A stretch of DNA of 64,000 nt, from contig NZ_JAKCFB010000010.1 of NCBI RefSeq assembly GCF_024198235.1, positions 186,001 through 250,000 of the forward strand, read 5' to 3'. Both the position numbers and the translations under genes were made by a program. The stretch comes from Myxococcus dinghuensis. Its GTDB lineage: Bacteria > Myxococcota > Myxococcia > Myxococcales > Myxococcaceae. Shown here in pieces: positions 20,181-28,501 of the stretch; the stretch's first letter is position 1, and the number at the start of each line of letters is the position of its first letter. Below the pieces are notes generated by a model. That model was not told where the DNA came from, did not search any database, and saw only the letters and a program-made list of their open reading frames with translations.

Positions 20181-20760
20181 CCCCCTTCGAATGCGCCTTC
20201 ATCATGGATCGATGGGCATTCGGGAGTCCAACCGGCGAACTCGTTCATGCGTCGTTCCAGGAGACTCCTGCGACGTCTGCAGGGGGCATGCAGCGATTGC
20301 CTCGTCCATGGCCCGAGGTGATGCAAAGTCAGCACGAAGGGCTGGCGCCACGAAGCGAGATGGCGCTGGCATTCGGGTTGCTCGAGGGCTGTCCGCCGGG
20401 CGGCGTCGGAGGCCGACCGGAAACAGGAGAAGACCCTTGAGAATCCGAACCTGGCTGTGGCTCGTCGCCCTGTTGTTCGTCCAGGTCCCGCTCACCGCGG
20501 CGGCGCAGGACATCGATGTTCCCTACTGCGGCACGCCTCCCTTGCCGCATTGGTAATGGCTTTGAGCTGCGGGTGTGGCCACGTGCGACACCGTGTGGGG
20601 GTCCTGAGTCTTGAATTCAATGAACAGACTGAATGCATATGGGCATCGTCTGGTGGGGCATTCGCGACTTCATCGCGAACGGGCCATGGCCAGACAGGAG
20701 CACTTTCGGCGGGAAGATTCGCGAGCGTCGTCGTTCATCCAGACACAACCCGGAGGTCTC
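20108..20760. other. Gene-poor region between IS remnant and secreted nuclease gene
   Basis: 653 bases. Apart from the IS left end and the short signal-peptide ORF at 20437-20556, I see nothing convincing. Codon bias is weaker than in the neighbours and frames are short, as expected of decayed or inserted DNA. The last 100 bases presumably hold the promoter of the gene at 20761. Confidence 0.45.
20437..20556 (+). CDS. Possible 39-residue secreted peptide or truncated gene start
   Basis: A TTG at 20437 with GGAG seven bases upstream opens a 39-codon frame. It gives a textbook signal peptide (LRIRTWLWLVALLFVQVPLTAAA) followed by QDIDVPYCGTPPLPHW and a TAA. The mature part would be only about 16 residues with one Cys. 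It may be a real small exported peptide. More likely it is the surviving 5' end of a secreted protein gene truncated by the rearrangement that left the IS fragment about 260 bases upstream. Confidence 0.35.
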   Translation: MRIRTWLWLVALLFVQVPLTAAAQDIDVPYCGTPPLPHW

Positions 20761-23355
20761 ATGCAGCGCGGTGCATTCCTGTTGGCATTCGCCAGTCTCC
20801 TCCCCACCTGGGCCGCGGCAGCGCCCCACGTCACGAGGCTTCCTCCGCAGAACGCGGAGGTCCATTGCCGTCCCGGCGCGCCGTGTACCCAGCCCACGAC
20901 GGACGGCTGGGTCGCGCCGATGGAGTACGCCGACGGCAAGAAGTTCCCGATGCAGGACTATGTGAACGGAGGGCCCAACGGCGAGCTGTACCTGCTCGTC
21001 AGTGACAACGCCGAGTACACCTCGGAGGAGTGCAATTTCGGAGTGCCCCAGGCCGGCGGGATTCCCTCGGCCCAGACGAACCCTTGTCTCTCGCAGACGC
21101 TGTTCATCGGCCTGCGCCTGCCCCGGCCGAAGGACGCCAACGGGAACTTCCTGGACGCGTCTGGTTTCATCGACGTCTGGCTCGATGCCCAGCGCGACGC
21201 CACCATCGACCTGGTGCCCGGGGCGAGCGGGCCCCGCTCCGAGGACCGTCACCTCCGGCTCCGCTACTCCACCGGCCCCAACGCGAGCACCTCGCTGACG
21301 CAGGAGATGGGCAACAACGCGAACGGCTGGACGGGGCTGTCGGCCCCCAACCAGGCCTGGGCCACCACCGCCGTGGTGACGACGCCGGGCGCGGACCCCG
21401 CTCGTGTGCACATCGAGTTCTCGGTGAAGCTGCGCAGCAGCGTGCCACCCATCGTCGGCAGCGAGCCGTTGTCCTCGGCGGTCCGGAAGCTGGGCTTCGC
21501 CCTCCAGAGCGCCCCCGCGATGACGGCGGGCGCCACGCAGCGGGTGGGCGGCGGCACCTTCAACAACGCGAAGAACCAGCCCCCCGCCGACACCCTGACC
21601 GGGACCTGGGAGACGCTCGAGCTGAAGGACCCCCTCTCCATCCCGCTCGCCTTCACGATGTGGAACGTGGGGCAGATGCCCGACGCGACGTTCTGGGTCG
21701 GCGACGGAGGCTCCGGGGAGATCGACACCGTCGCCGCCCAGATCTTCAGGAAGGAGGTCGTCTGCGTCTCCGAGATCTGGATGTCGTATGAGCGTGGAGA
21801 GCTCGTCGAGAAGGTCAACGAGCTGCGCGCCGCCGAGTCGCTGCCCCCCATGCAGGCCGTCACGGAGCTGAACGACGAGGTCTTCAAGCTGCCCACGGAG
21901 AGCACGGGGCTCGTCCTGCTCTCCTCACGGCAGATTCTCGAGGGAGGCGTGCATCACTTCCCCTCGAGCATGTGCACCGGCAACGACTGCATGCAGGACA
22001 AGGGCGTCATCTGGGCGCGCATCGCCACCCCGGCGGCGACGGCGCCCGTCCTCGTGATGGATGACACCGGCATGCCCAGGGTCTCCACGGCCACGGACTA
22101 CGGCGAGTTCGTCGACGTGTTCTGCACCCACGTCAACGCGGGAGACAACACGCCTGGGTCCGACACCGATGCCCGTGAGGACCAGTTCTTCGACATCAAG
22201 GCCTATGTCCAGCAGGTGAGGAGGGGCGGGCCCCTGGATGCGAACATCTTCCCGTATGTGCTCGGCGACAACGACATCTTCCCCCTGGGGACCTGGCCGA
22301 GCGGCCTGGACCGCCCCGCCTTCCTGCTGGGGGACCTGAACACCATCGGGCCCAAGGCCACCGAGGCCGACTCCAACTTCCCCGCCTATCAAGACATGGT
22401 GGGCCCCAGCTTCCTGGACATCCAACGGCGCACCGAGTTCGAGAAGGCCAACAGCCTCTTCTCCGAGGCTCGTGATCTGGCGCGCACCTCGTCCGGCCCG
22501 GACCCGATGGCGACCGGGACGTGGCTGAGCAGTCATTGCACGGACCTGGTGGCGCAGGAGCTGGGCTCCAAGAACCGGCTCGACTACGTGCTGGTGTTCC
22601 CCGCCGAGGACACCCTGGAGTTCCCCGCCTACGCGCTGCTCAAGGAGCCCACGGCGAGCGTCGAGCCCCACTTCGACCCCGACTCCGGCATCGTCATCGA
22701 GGGCACCAGCTTCCTGTTCTCGCAATGCCTGTCGGACCACGCGATGGTGGACGTGGGCGTGGCCTTGACGAAGGTGAAGGACTTCGTGAAGTACAACCCC
22801 ACCAAGCCGCACCGGATCGAGTACGCGGTGAAGCAGGTGACGGATCTGGAGACGGCGAGCGGCTGCTGCGCGGATTGGTTCACGCCTCGCGTGCACATGA
22901 CGGCGAATGGCTTCTTCCGGGAGAACGCCTTCCTGGACATCGTCGAGGACCAGACCATCTACCCGAACTGGCGCGTGCGCACCGGGCCGGACAATCCCAC
23001 GCAGTTCCCGGACCTGCCCGCCAACTTCACCGGCGTGGTGAACATGACGTCCGCCATCTGGGAGGAGGATGTCGGCCCCAACGACCACTACGACTCCATC
23101 CCCGAGGGGGGCGCCAGCCTGGCGGTGGATGACCGGGACGGCCACTTCAGCTTCTTCGCGGCGTCAGGGCTCGTCCGCCGGGTGAAGGGGGAGTCGAGCG
23201 CCAACGACTGGCTCACGGGACTGGAGCTGATGGGGAGCTTCCTGAACGGGTACGAGAACGGCATGTCCCTGGAGACGGAGGGGACGGACCAGGACACGGG
23301 CAACAACGCCCGGGTGCGGCACTTCATCCAACTGAAGGAGCTGGAGATTCCATGA
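20761..23355 (+). CDS. Secreted endonuclease/exonuclease/phosphatase-fold protein
   Basis: An 864-residue exported protein (signal peptide about residues 1-21). Residues 30-290 form a beta-rich domain that resembles CBM9/DOMON-type modules ('LYLLVSDNAEYT', 'GFIDVWLDAQRD'). Residues 300-670 form an EEP (DNase I-like) domain: FTMWNVGQMPD near 305, the metal/catalytic GDLN at 524-527 and SDH at 658-660. The C-terminal 200 residues are another beta-rich domain. The family cleaves phosphodiesters, so an extracellular nuclease or phosphodiesterase is likely. ATG 20761 has GGAGG five bases upstream and gives the signal peptide. The next gene starts within its stop (ATGA), so the two are coupled. Confidence 0.78.
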   Translation: MQRGAFLLAFASLLPTWAAAAPHVTRLPPQNAEVHCRPGAPCTQPTTDGWVAPMEYADGKKFPMQDYVNGGPNGELYLLVSDNAEYTSEECNFGVPQAGGIPSAQTNPCLSQTLFIGLRLPRPKDANGNFLDASGFIDVWLDAQRDATIDLVPGASGPRSEDRHLRLRYSTGPNASTSLTQEMGNNANGWTGLSAPNQAWATTAVVTTPGADPARVHIEFSVKLRSSVPPIVGSEPLSSAVRKLGFALQSAPAMTAGATQRVGGGTFNNAKNQPPADTLTGTWETLELKDPLSIPLAFTMWNVGQMPDATFWVGDGGSGEIDTVAAQIFRKEVVCVSEIWMSYERGELVEKVNELRAAESLPPMQAVTELNDEVFKLPTESTGLVLLSSRQILEGGVHHFPSSMCTGNDCMQDKGVIWARIATPAATAPVLVMDDTGMPRVSTATDYGEFVDVFCTHVNAGDNTPGSDTDAREDQFFDIKAYVQQVRRGGPLDANIFPYVLGDNDIFPLGTWPSGLDRPAFLLGDLNTIGPKATEADSNFPAYQDMVGPSFLDIQRRTEFEKANSLFSEARDLARTSSGPDPMATGTWLSSHCTDLVAQELGSKNRLDYVLVFPAEDTLEFPAYALLKEPTASVEPHFDPDSGIVIEGTSFLFSQCLSDHAMVDVGVALTKVKDFVKYNPTKPHRIEYAVKQVTDLETASGCCADWFTPRVHMTANGFFRENAFLDIVEDQTIYPNWRVRTGPDNPTQFPDLPANFTGVVNMTSAIWEEDVGPNDHYDSIPEGGASLAVDDRDGHFSFFAASGLVRRVKGESSANDWLTGLELMGSFLNGYENGMSLETEGTDQDTGNNARVRHFIQLKELEIP

Positions 23356-24185
23356 GCGCAATGACCCTGAAGTCCGCGGTGCTCGTGCTGCTCCTCGGTG
23401 GGACGGCCCACGCCGTCGAGCCGATGGTGCCCTACGACAACTTCAACCCCACGGAGTCCGACCCGCCTCGCGCGACGAAGGTGCGAGGCATCGACCCGGC
23501 GCGCTGGGCCAGCGAGCAGACCGGGACCCGGCAGCAGGAGTTGCGGGCGCTGGCCTTCACCCGACTGCGGCTCCTCAGCCGGGCCAATTCGGGCACGGGG
23601 CGCTACGGCTTGCACTTCATCCAGCCGTCGGCCGTGACGGCCATCGAGGCGAAGGTCCGTGTGAACAACGCCCGGAGCACGGGGTGCGAGGCGCCGGGAA
23701 TCGGAGTCTCCGAGGGGGCGGCGGAGCTGTCCGGTCACTTCTTCAACTCCTCCACGCCGAGCCGGGGCAGCGCGAAGGATGACATCACCGCGTCCATCCG
23801 CATCGTCTCCCGGTCCACGGACCCGGTGGGCTCCCAGCTCCTGCGGGTGGAGGCGCTCATCGAGCGGTGCAGGGATTCGACGTGCACGGCGCGAAACTCG
23901 CTCTTCACGGCGGACCTGGGACCGGTCCACCAGGGAGAGCTGGCCCGGCTGAGGGTCCAATGGGACGCGGCGAACGACCGCTTCGTGTTCCAGCGCGACA
24001 GCCAGCCGGAGGTGTACGGCGCGTACACCGTCACGGACACCCGTGCTCCTGGCATCGCCAACAAGGAGTTGGTGGTGACCCATTCCCTGCCCACCTGCAC
24101 GAGTGGCAGTCCCAGTCCGCTGGGGTATGTGAATGCGTACTTCCACGATGTCTGGGTGAACTCCTCGGCGGCCCCCGCGCCCTGA
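23352..24185 (+). CDS. Secreted hypothetical protein coupled to the EEP protein
   Basis: A 277-residue exported protein with a signal peptide (residues 1-21, ending AHA). No family is recognised. It is predominantly beta, with 'RYGLHFIQPSAVTAIEAKVRV', 'SAKDDITASIRIVSR' and 'ELARLRVQWDAANDRFVFQRD', a pattern like jelly-roll or concanavalin-type domains. Its C-terminal 'PLGYVNAYFHDVWVN' is reminiscent of laminin-G/lectin-like folds in other secreted proteins (weak). Four cysteines in the mature chain could form disulfides. Translation is coupled to the upstream EEP gene by ATGA, so the two products probably act together outside the cell. Confidence 0.65.
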   Translation: MSAMTLKSAVLVLLLGGTAHAVEPMVPYDNFNPTESDPPRATKVRGIDPARWASEQTGTRQQELRALAFTRLRLLSRANSGTGRYGLHFIQPSAVTAIEAKVRVNNARSTGCEAPGIGVSEGAAELSGHFFNSSTPSRGSAKDDITASIRIVSRSTDPVGSQLLRVEALIERCRDSTCTARNSLFTADLGPVHQGELARLRVQWDAANDRFVFQRDSQPEVYGAYTVTDTRAPGIANKELVVTHSLPTCTSGSPSPLGYVNAYFHDVWVNSSAAPAP

Positions 24186-24198
24186 CGTCGCCGCTCGC

Positions 24199-24230
24199 TG
24201 GACGCCCGCCCTGGTGCGGCAGGGCGTCCA
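24199..24230 (+). terminator. Hairpin downstream of the secreted pair
   Basis: TGGACGCCC (24199-24207) pairs perfectly with GGGCGTCCA (24222-24230) around a 14-base loop, 14 bases after the stop at 24185. There is no clear T tract, so it may be a Rho-assisted or 3'-stabilising hairpin. Confidence 0.45.
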
Positions 24231-24314
24231 TGCTGACTCTGGCTGGGAGGCCCGGGTATCCTCCTCGGGCCCCGAACGCCTCGTCGGCGGGGGCCATCCG
24301 GAGTTTCCCGAACC

Positions 24315-24521
24315 ATGAAGATCCTGCTGATCATCTCCGGTGCGCTGGTCGCGATGGCCGCGCTTCTCTTCTACGGCTACCTCGTGCCTCTTGCCTGCGC
24401 GATGAACACCACGGGATGCCACGAGTCCTTCGGCTTCTTCACCGAGAAGGCCGCGGTCCTCTTCTGGCCTGCGTTCCTGGTGGGCGTCGCCCTGGGCGGG
24501 TACGGCATCGCGCGGAAGTGA
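24315..24521 (+). CDS. Small membrane protein, 68 residues
   Basis: A 68-residue protein with two hydrophobic helices (about residues 3-23 and 46-64) separated by a short loop with two cysteines (LACAMNTTGC). No known family. The sequence begins MKILLIISGALVAMAALLF and could also be read as a signal anchor plus one helix. The ribosome site is weak. Its stop lies 27 bases from the convergent stop of the next gene. It is too short for firm assignment, but codon use and the coherent hydrophobic pattern support it as real. Confidence 0.55.
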   Translation: MKILLIISGALVAMAALLFYGYLVPLACAMNTTGCHESFGFFTEKAAVLFWPAFLVGVALGGYGIARK

Positions 24522-24548
24522 CCGCCGACCTCGCCGTGGCGATGGGGC

Positions 24549-25796
24549 TCAGCGAGACCAGATGCGCCGCGGCCTCCTTGGATAGCCGAGCAGAAGCCCT
24601 TCCGCGACGACCTCCTGTGACTCCTTGGGATATCCCCACAGCGTCTCGTGTCCACACTCCAAGCGGAGTGCCCGGTCCAGGAGCGTCATCCCTCGCATGA
24701 CAGGCCGTTCGACGCGGAACACCTCCGAGCGGCTCCAACGCCTGCCGTGTGTCGCGGTCAGCACGCGGTCCAACGCGGAGTCGAACGCCTCGTCCGGGAG
24801 CCATCGCAGCAGGTCCACGAGTCGATCCACGTCGAAGGTCGCGAGTTCCATGGCCCCGCCCGTGATGGCTCCGAGCGCATGGGGGCCCGTCCCACGGGAG
24901 ATGAAGCACAACTGCTCGGGGCCCAGGATGCAGTGCCCTGGTACTCCCCCGAGTCTCGCTGGAAAGAGGGCCCGGCGCTCCGAACGCCTCCCGGCTCGGA
25001 GTGCCTGTCTCAGGGGGGCCCAGCGCACCAACTCCACCAGCGCGGCCAGGTTCGAGGCGTCGGCGGGCCGTCGGACCAAGACACCCCAGTCCTCGTTCGC
25101 GCGAAGCTCGAGCGTGTCCGGGACGAGCCGGAGCCCCTCATCGCCCATGCTGTCCAGGTGCGTGCTCCGGGGCTCAGCGAAGGCGGAGCGCCAGAGCAGC
25201 CGCTCGCTGGTGAGGCGCATCCGTCCGGAGCCGGGGAGCCATCTCCGCCAGGGGGCCCTGGGCTCGAACAAGGACATGCGTCGACCCGGGTCGCCGCGCA
25301 CGGCCTCCGCATGAGGGCTCCATCGCGCCTCGGCCTCGAAGACGAGCACCTCGCCCGCGTGCAGCTCCCACCGTGGGGTCTGTCCCGCCACCGTCGCCAG
25401 TCGCGTCAGCGCCGTCGCGAGCGGCTCATCCCTGGGCGCCACTCCCAGCGCCCTCAACCTGCGCCGCGCCAACGCACGGAGCCGATCGCGCCGCGCCGCC
25501 ACCTCCCGCGCCAGGCGCAGGACGGGAGTCTCCTCGGGCCACGCATCCAGCGTCGCTCGTCGCCGCACCCGCGCCAGGGACTCCTCCAGCGCCTCCATTC
25601 CTGCCACGAACGTGGATATCGACTCCGGGCCTCGCGTCAGCCCGCGCCGCCATCCCCAGCCCGACAGCCGTTTCTCCCACTCCGCGAGGGATTGCCGGGC
25701 CGCCGCGAGGACCTCCGCGCGGCCCTCCAACTGGCGTTCGGCGTCAGACGGCTGGAAGTCCTTGGCGGGACCGCGGGGGAGGGAAGGGTCGGACAT
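24549..25796 (-). CDS. Hypothetical protein, 415 residues
   Basis: I do not recognise a family. The N-terminal 150 residues are Arg/Glu/Leu-rich and helical (EVLAAARQSLAEWEKRL, ALARRRLRALGVA). The middle contains short beta-like stretches ('WELHAGEVLVFEAEARW', 'GRMRLTSERLLWRS') that resemble a PH/GRAM-like half, a weak impression. The C-terminus carries 'RPVMRGMTLLDRALRLECGHETLWGYP'. There is no signal peptide or membrane helix, so it is probably cytosolic. ATG 25796 (MSDPSLPRGPAKDFQ) is chosen; upstream in-frame sequence to 26054 shows no start with a ribosome site. It is divergent from the beta-helix gene. Confidence 0.6.
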   Translation of the reverse strand: MSDPSLPRGPAKDFQPSDAERQLEGRAEVLAAARQSLAEWEKRLSGWGWRRGLTRGPESISTFVAGMEALEESLARVRRRATLDAWPEETPVLRLAREVAARRDRLRALARRRLRALGVAPRDEPLATALTRLATVAGQTPRWELHAGEVLVFEAEARWSPHAEAVRGDPGRRMSLFEPRAPWRRWLPGSGRMRLTSERLLWRSAFAEPRSTHLDSMGDEGLRLVPDTLELRANEDWGVLVRRPADASNLAALVELVRWAPLRQALRAGRRSERRALFPARLGGVPGHCILGPEQLCFISRGTGPHALGAITGGAMELATFDVDRLVDLLRWLPDEAFDSALDRVLTATHGRRWSRSEVFRVERPVMRGMTLLDRALRLECGHETLWGYPKESQEVVAEGLLLGYPRRPRRIWSR

Positions 25797-25951
25797 CGCG
25801 GGTGATTCTTGGCGGGGCACTCGGGAGGCGGGGCGCGTGTCTGGAGAATATGGGGCTTTGCGTTCGCGCCAATCCACGGTAACTCTATCCACCGCAGGGG
25901 CCGCAGCCACGGGATGGACCACGAGTTCATCCCTCGATTGGAAGCACGTCC

Positions 25952-27979
25952 ATGCAATCCCCTCCGTTGTTCCGTCCTGGGGCGTCGAAGCGCCGCTCCA
26001 TTCCCCTCGTTCGCACCCTGTCCCTGTCCATCCTCCTGGGCGCAGGATTCGCACACGCCGCCGGCTCGCAGTCCGTCTCCAGTTCGAGCCCCGCGCCCCT
26101 GGCGTCCCTGCTGCCGACGATGTGTGCCCGCGTCCACGATGCCTCGGGCTTCCAGCGCGCCTTCTGTGCCCCAGGCAATGTCGGCGCGACCTGCGTCGGC
26201 GACACCGCCCGGACCTGCACCGATGACGGCAGCGCCATCCATCCGCGCTGGTATCAGGCCGCCATCGATTGGGCGAAGGCCAACGGGCATTCGCGGGTGG
26301 TGTTGGACCCCGGCACCATCACCATCTCCGAGGCGACGAAGATTCCGTGGAGCTGGCCCTGGGGCAACGGCTTCGGCCTGCATGTCCCGGCGGGCATCCA
26401 CCTGGAGGGGACGTCGCTGTTCCCGCCCACGGTCATCAACGTCGACCACGCCACCACGAAGCTCAACGGGTTGATCCTCGTCGCCGGCGCGGGCGCGGAG
26501 GAGGGGCTGCTCACCGACGCCAGTGTGTCCAACCTCACGCTCGTGGGCACCACCAACGCCGGCTACAGCCAGGGCGAGACGTGTCCGGCGCTCGCCCACA
26601 CCCTCAACTCCATCCTGGAGTTGGACGGCCACGAGCCGCCCTCGCCGGCGCCCACGGTGTTCAACACGGGGACCATGCCGCGCCGGTGGACCGTCGGCGT
26701 CCAGGTCAACCACGCGGAGGCCATGACCGGCCCGGCCGTGAACATCCACCACCTGCGCATCGACCATCTGGGGGCGGGCATCGCCTACGGCTGGAACACG
26801 GCCCACGTGAAGGAGGACCCCTCCTGCGAGACGCGGCCCGGCATCAAGATCTCCCTCCAGCCCGCGGCCGCCACGTCGACCGGCCCCGAGAGCCCCATCG
26901 TCTACCACTGCCCCAGCGGCTGGGACCTCAAGGCGCTGAGCCTCCGTCCCGGCAGCGCCGAGTGCCGCCCCACGTCCTGCAACGCGGATGGCTCCATCCC
27001 CTCCGGCCAGTGCCCGGCCCTGCCTCCGCTCGGAGAAGGGGAGAGCGTGCCGAACCAGATGTATTGCATGCGCGTCGACCCCACCACCGAGTTCGGGGCG
27101 CGGCGGTACTGCACGAACCAGCCGTTCGAGTTCCAGGGCAACCCCAACGCCCGCTCCCAGGTCCACCACAACTCCATCTGCGACGTGAACGTGGGCATCA
27201 ACATCGTGGGCGGGAACGTCGACGTCTCCAAGAACGTCGTCCTGCGCGCGCCGAACAACACGCCCCTCACCAGCAACTTCGGGCTGAGCACGGACGGGCA
27301 CCTGCCGTACACCAGCAGCACCACGCACACCGAGAACTTCGTCTCCGGCTTCTCGCTCGGCTTCCTCACCGACGGCAGCCAGTACACCGTCGCGCCCCCG
27401 TGCGCGTTCCGGCAGTTGACCGGCCGTGACGTCGGCGACTTCGGCGACTACAACCACGTGCTCGAGCTGCAGCAGCACATGCTCGACGACGCGCAGAAGT
27501 ACTACGCGCTCACCGACCCGATGCGGGGCTTCATCGACCACGTCTACGTGCGGGACAACCGCTTCTACAAGAACCCCATCGGCATCACCTTCTACCGGGT
27601 GAACTGGGGCTTCGTCGGCTTCAACACCATCGACTCCCAGCTGTCCGGCGTGAAGGGGCAGGTCGGCGTCCTCGTCGACAACACCCTCAACAGTTGGGTC
27701 TACGGCAATACCATCCGGGACTTCGGCACCAGCCTCGAGTTCCGCGGGTCGCCGGGCCACCAGTCCACGCTGGGCTCCTGCTACAACGGCAACCACGTCG
27801 TCTGTGACGCGCCGGGCTGCCCCAACTGGGCCAGCTACCCCAACGTGTTCTCCGGGAGCGACGTCGTGGGCGGCACGGCCTGCAACGTGGCGTACACCGC
27901 GAACTACTGCTCCGACCCGACCTCCCTGCCGTCGCCGGCGTTCCCCACGGGCGTCACGCGGCAGTGCTACGCGTACTGA
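25952..27979 (+). CDS. Secreted parallel beta-helix protein
   Basis: A 675-residue protein with an extended signal peptide (hydrophobic core about residues 19-36, ending HAAG). The mature protein looks like a right-handed parallel beta-helix: an opening 'AIDWAKANGHSRVVLDPGTITIS' typical of pectate-lyase-like proteins, then repeated short strands with Asn/Val/Ile ladders such as 'NSICDVNVGINIVGGNVDVSKNVVLRAPNN', 'IDHVYVRDNRFYKNPIGITFYRV' and 'VLVDNTLNSWVYGNTIRDFG'. It has about 17 cysteines, mostly in the first half and the C-terminal 60 residues. Such proteins bind or cleave polysaccharides. No catalytic residues can be assigned. Confidence 0.72.
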   Translation: MQSPPLFRPGASKRRSIPLVRTLSLSILLGAGFAHAAGSQSVSSSSPAPLASLLPTMCARVHDASGFQRAFCAPGNVGATCVGDTARTCTDDGSAIHPRWYQAAIDWAKANGHSRVVLDPGTITISEATKIPWSWPWGNGFGLHVPAGIHLEGTSLFPPTVINVDHATTKLNGLILVAGAGAEEGLLTDASVSNLTLVGTTNAGYSQGETCPALAHTLNSILELDGHEPPSPAPTVFNTGTMPRRWTVGVQVNHAEAMTGPAVNIHHLRIDHLGAGIAYGWNTAHVKEDPSCETRPGIKISLQPAAATSTGPESPIVYHCPSGWDLKALSLRPGSAECRPTSCNADGSIPSGQCPALPPLGEGESVPNQMYCMRVDPTTEFGARRYCTNQPFEFQGNPNARSQVHHNSICDVNVGINIVGGNVDVSKNVVLRAPNNTPLTSNFGLSTDGHLPYTSSTTHTENFVSGFSLGFLTDGSQYTVAPPCAFRQLTGRDVGDFGDYNHVLELQQHMLDDAQKYYALTDPMRGFIDHVYVRDNRFYKNPIGITFYRVNWGFVGFNTIDSQLSGVKGQVGVLVDNTLNSWVYGNTIRDFGTSLEFRGSPGHQSTLGSCYNGNHVVCDAPGCPNWASYPNVFSGSDVVGGTACNVAYTANYCSDPTSLPSPAFPTGVTRQCYAY

Positions 27980-28017
27980 GGGGGGCCGTCGCTGAACCCG
28001 CCTGAGGTTCGCGGGAG

Positions 28018-28055
28018 GGGCGCGGGGCGGCGGTGGGTACCGTCGCCCCGCGCCC
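28018..28055. terminator. Strong bidirectional hairpin between convergent genes
   Basis: A 17-base arm at 28018-28034 (GGGCGCGGGGCGGCGGT) is complementary to 28039-28055 with one G-T wobble, closing a four-base GGGT loop. It sits 39 bases after the beta-helix gene stop and 31 bases after the stop of the leftward Cys-rich peptide gene, so it can serve both. No T tract follows. Confidence 0.65.
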
Positions 28056-28085
28056 ACGACAGGCCACGCGACGGCCTGGCTCAGC

Positions 28086-28331
28086 TCAGCACTCGAAGCA
28101 GTCCGCCGTGTAGAACGGCGTGACGTCCTCGGTGGCGTAACAGTCGGGGTTCGCGCAGGAGCAGTGCAGCGTCAGCACCGGGGTCGAGTACGTCTCGTCC
28201 TCGTAGTACGTGTACGTGCAGGCCTCCCGACCGCGGGGGAGCGCCTCCGCCTCGGGCGTGTACATGAGGTTGCCCGCGAACAGCAGCCCCGGAACGCCCA
28301 GCGCCACCAGCCCCATCAGCAGCTTCTTCAT
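28086..28331 (-). CDS. Small secreted cysteine-rich peptide
   Basis: An 81-residue protein with a signal peptide (MKKLLMGLVALGVPGLLFAG, cleavage near 20-30). The mature peptide has six cysteines at positions 38, 57, 59, 64, 78 and 81, enough for three disulfides. It also has the pattern 'CTYTYYEDETYSTPV', which resembles small secreted DUF6289-type proteins of actinobacteria and myxobacteria (from memory; uncertain). It ends in Cys. Start ATG 28331 gives a perfect signal sequence, although the frame is open further upstream. It is convergent with the beta-helix gene, separated by a strong hairpin. Function unknown; possibly a peptide secreted for signalling or defence. Confidence 0.7.
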   Translation of the reverse strand: MKKLLMGLVALGVPGLLFAGNLMYTPEAEALPRGREACTYTYYEDETYSTPVLTLHCSCANPDCYATEDVTPFYTADCFEC

Positions 28332-28413
28332 GACCGACTCCGTCCATGCAGCGGGTGAGGAGCGCAGTCTGGCGGCTTGATTCAGGAAATCCCAGGGGTC
28401 TGGGAGTCCCGCT

Positions 28414-28445
28414 CCCTCCCCATGTGAGTCAAGACACGGGGAGGG
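28414..28445 (-). terminator. Hairpin downstream of acyl-CoA dehydrogenase gene
   Basis: CCCTCCCC (28414-28421) pairs with GGGGAGGG (28438-28445) around a 16-base loop, about 57 bases beyond the stop at 28502 in the leftward direction. It may separate the dehydrogenase transcript from the Cys-rich peptide gene. There is no T tract. Confidence 0.35.
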
Positions 28446-28501
28446 GAGTAGTCGTTTCCGAGTTGCTGTTGACTCCTCGTTGTTTCGTGAGGCGTCGCGG
28501 G

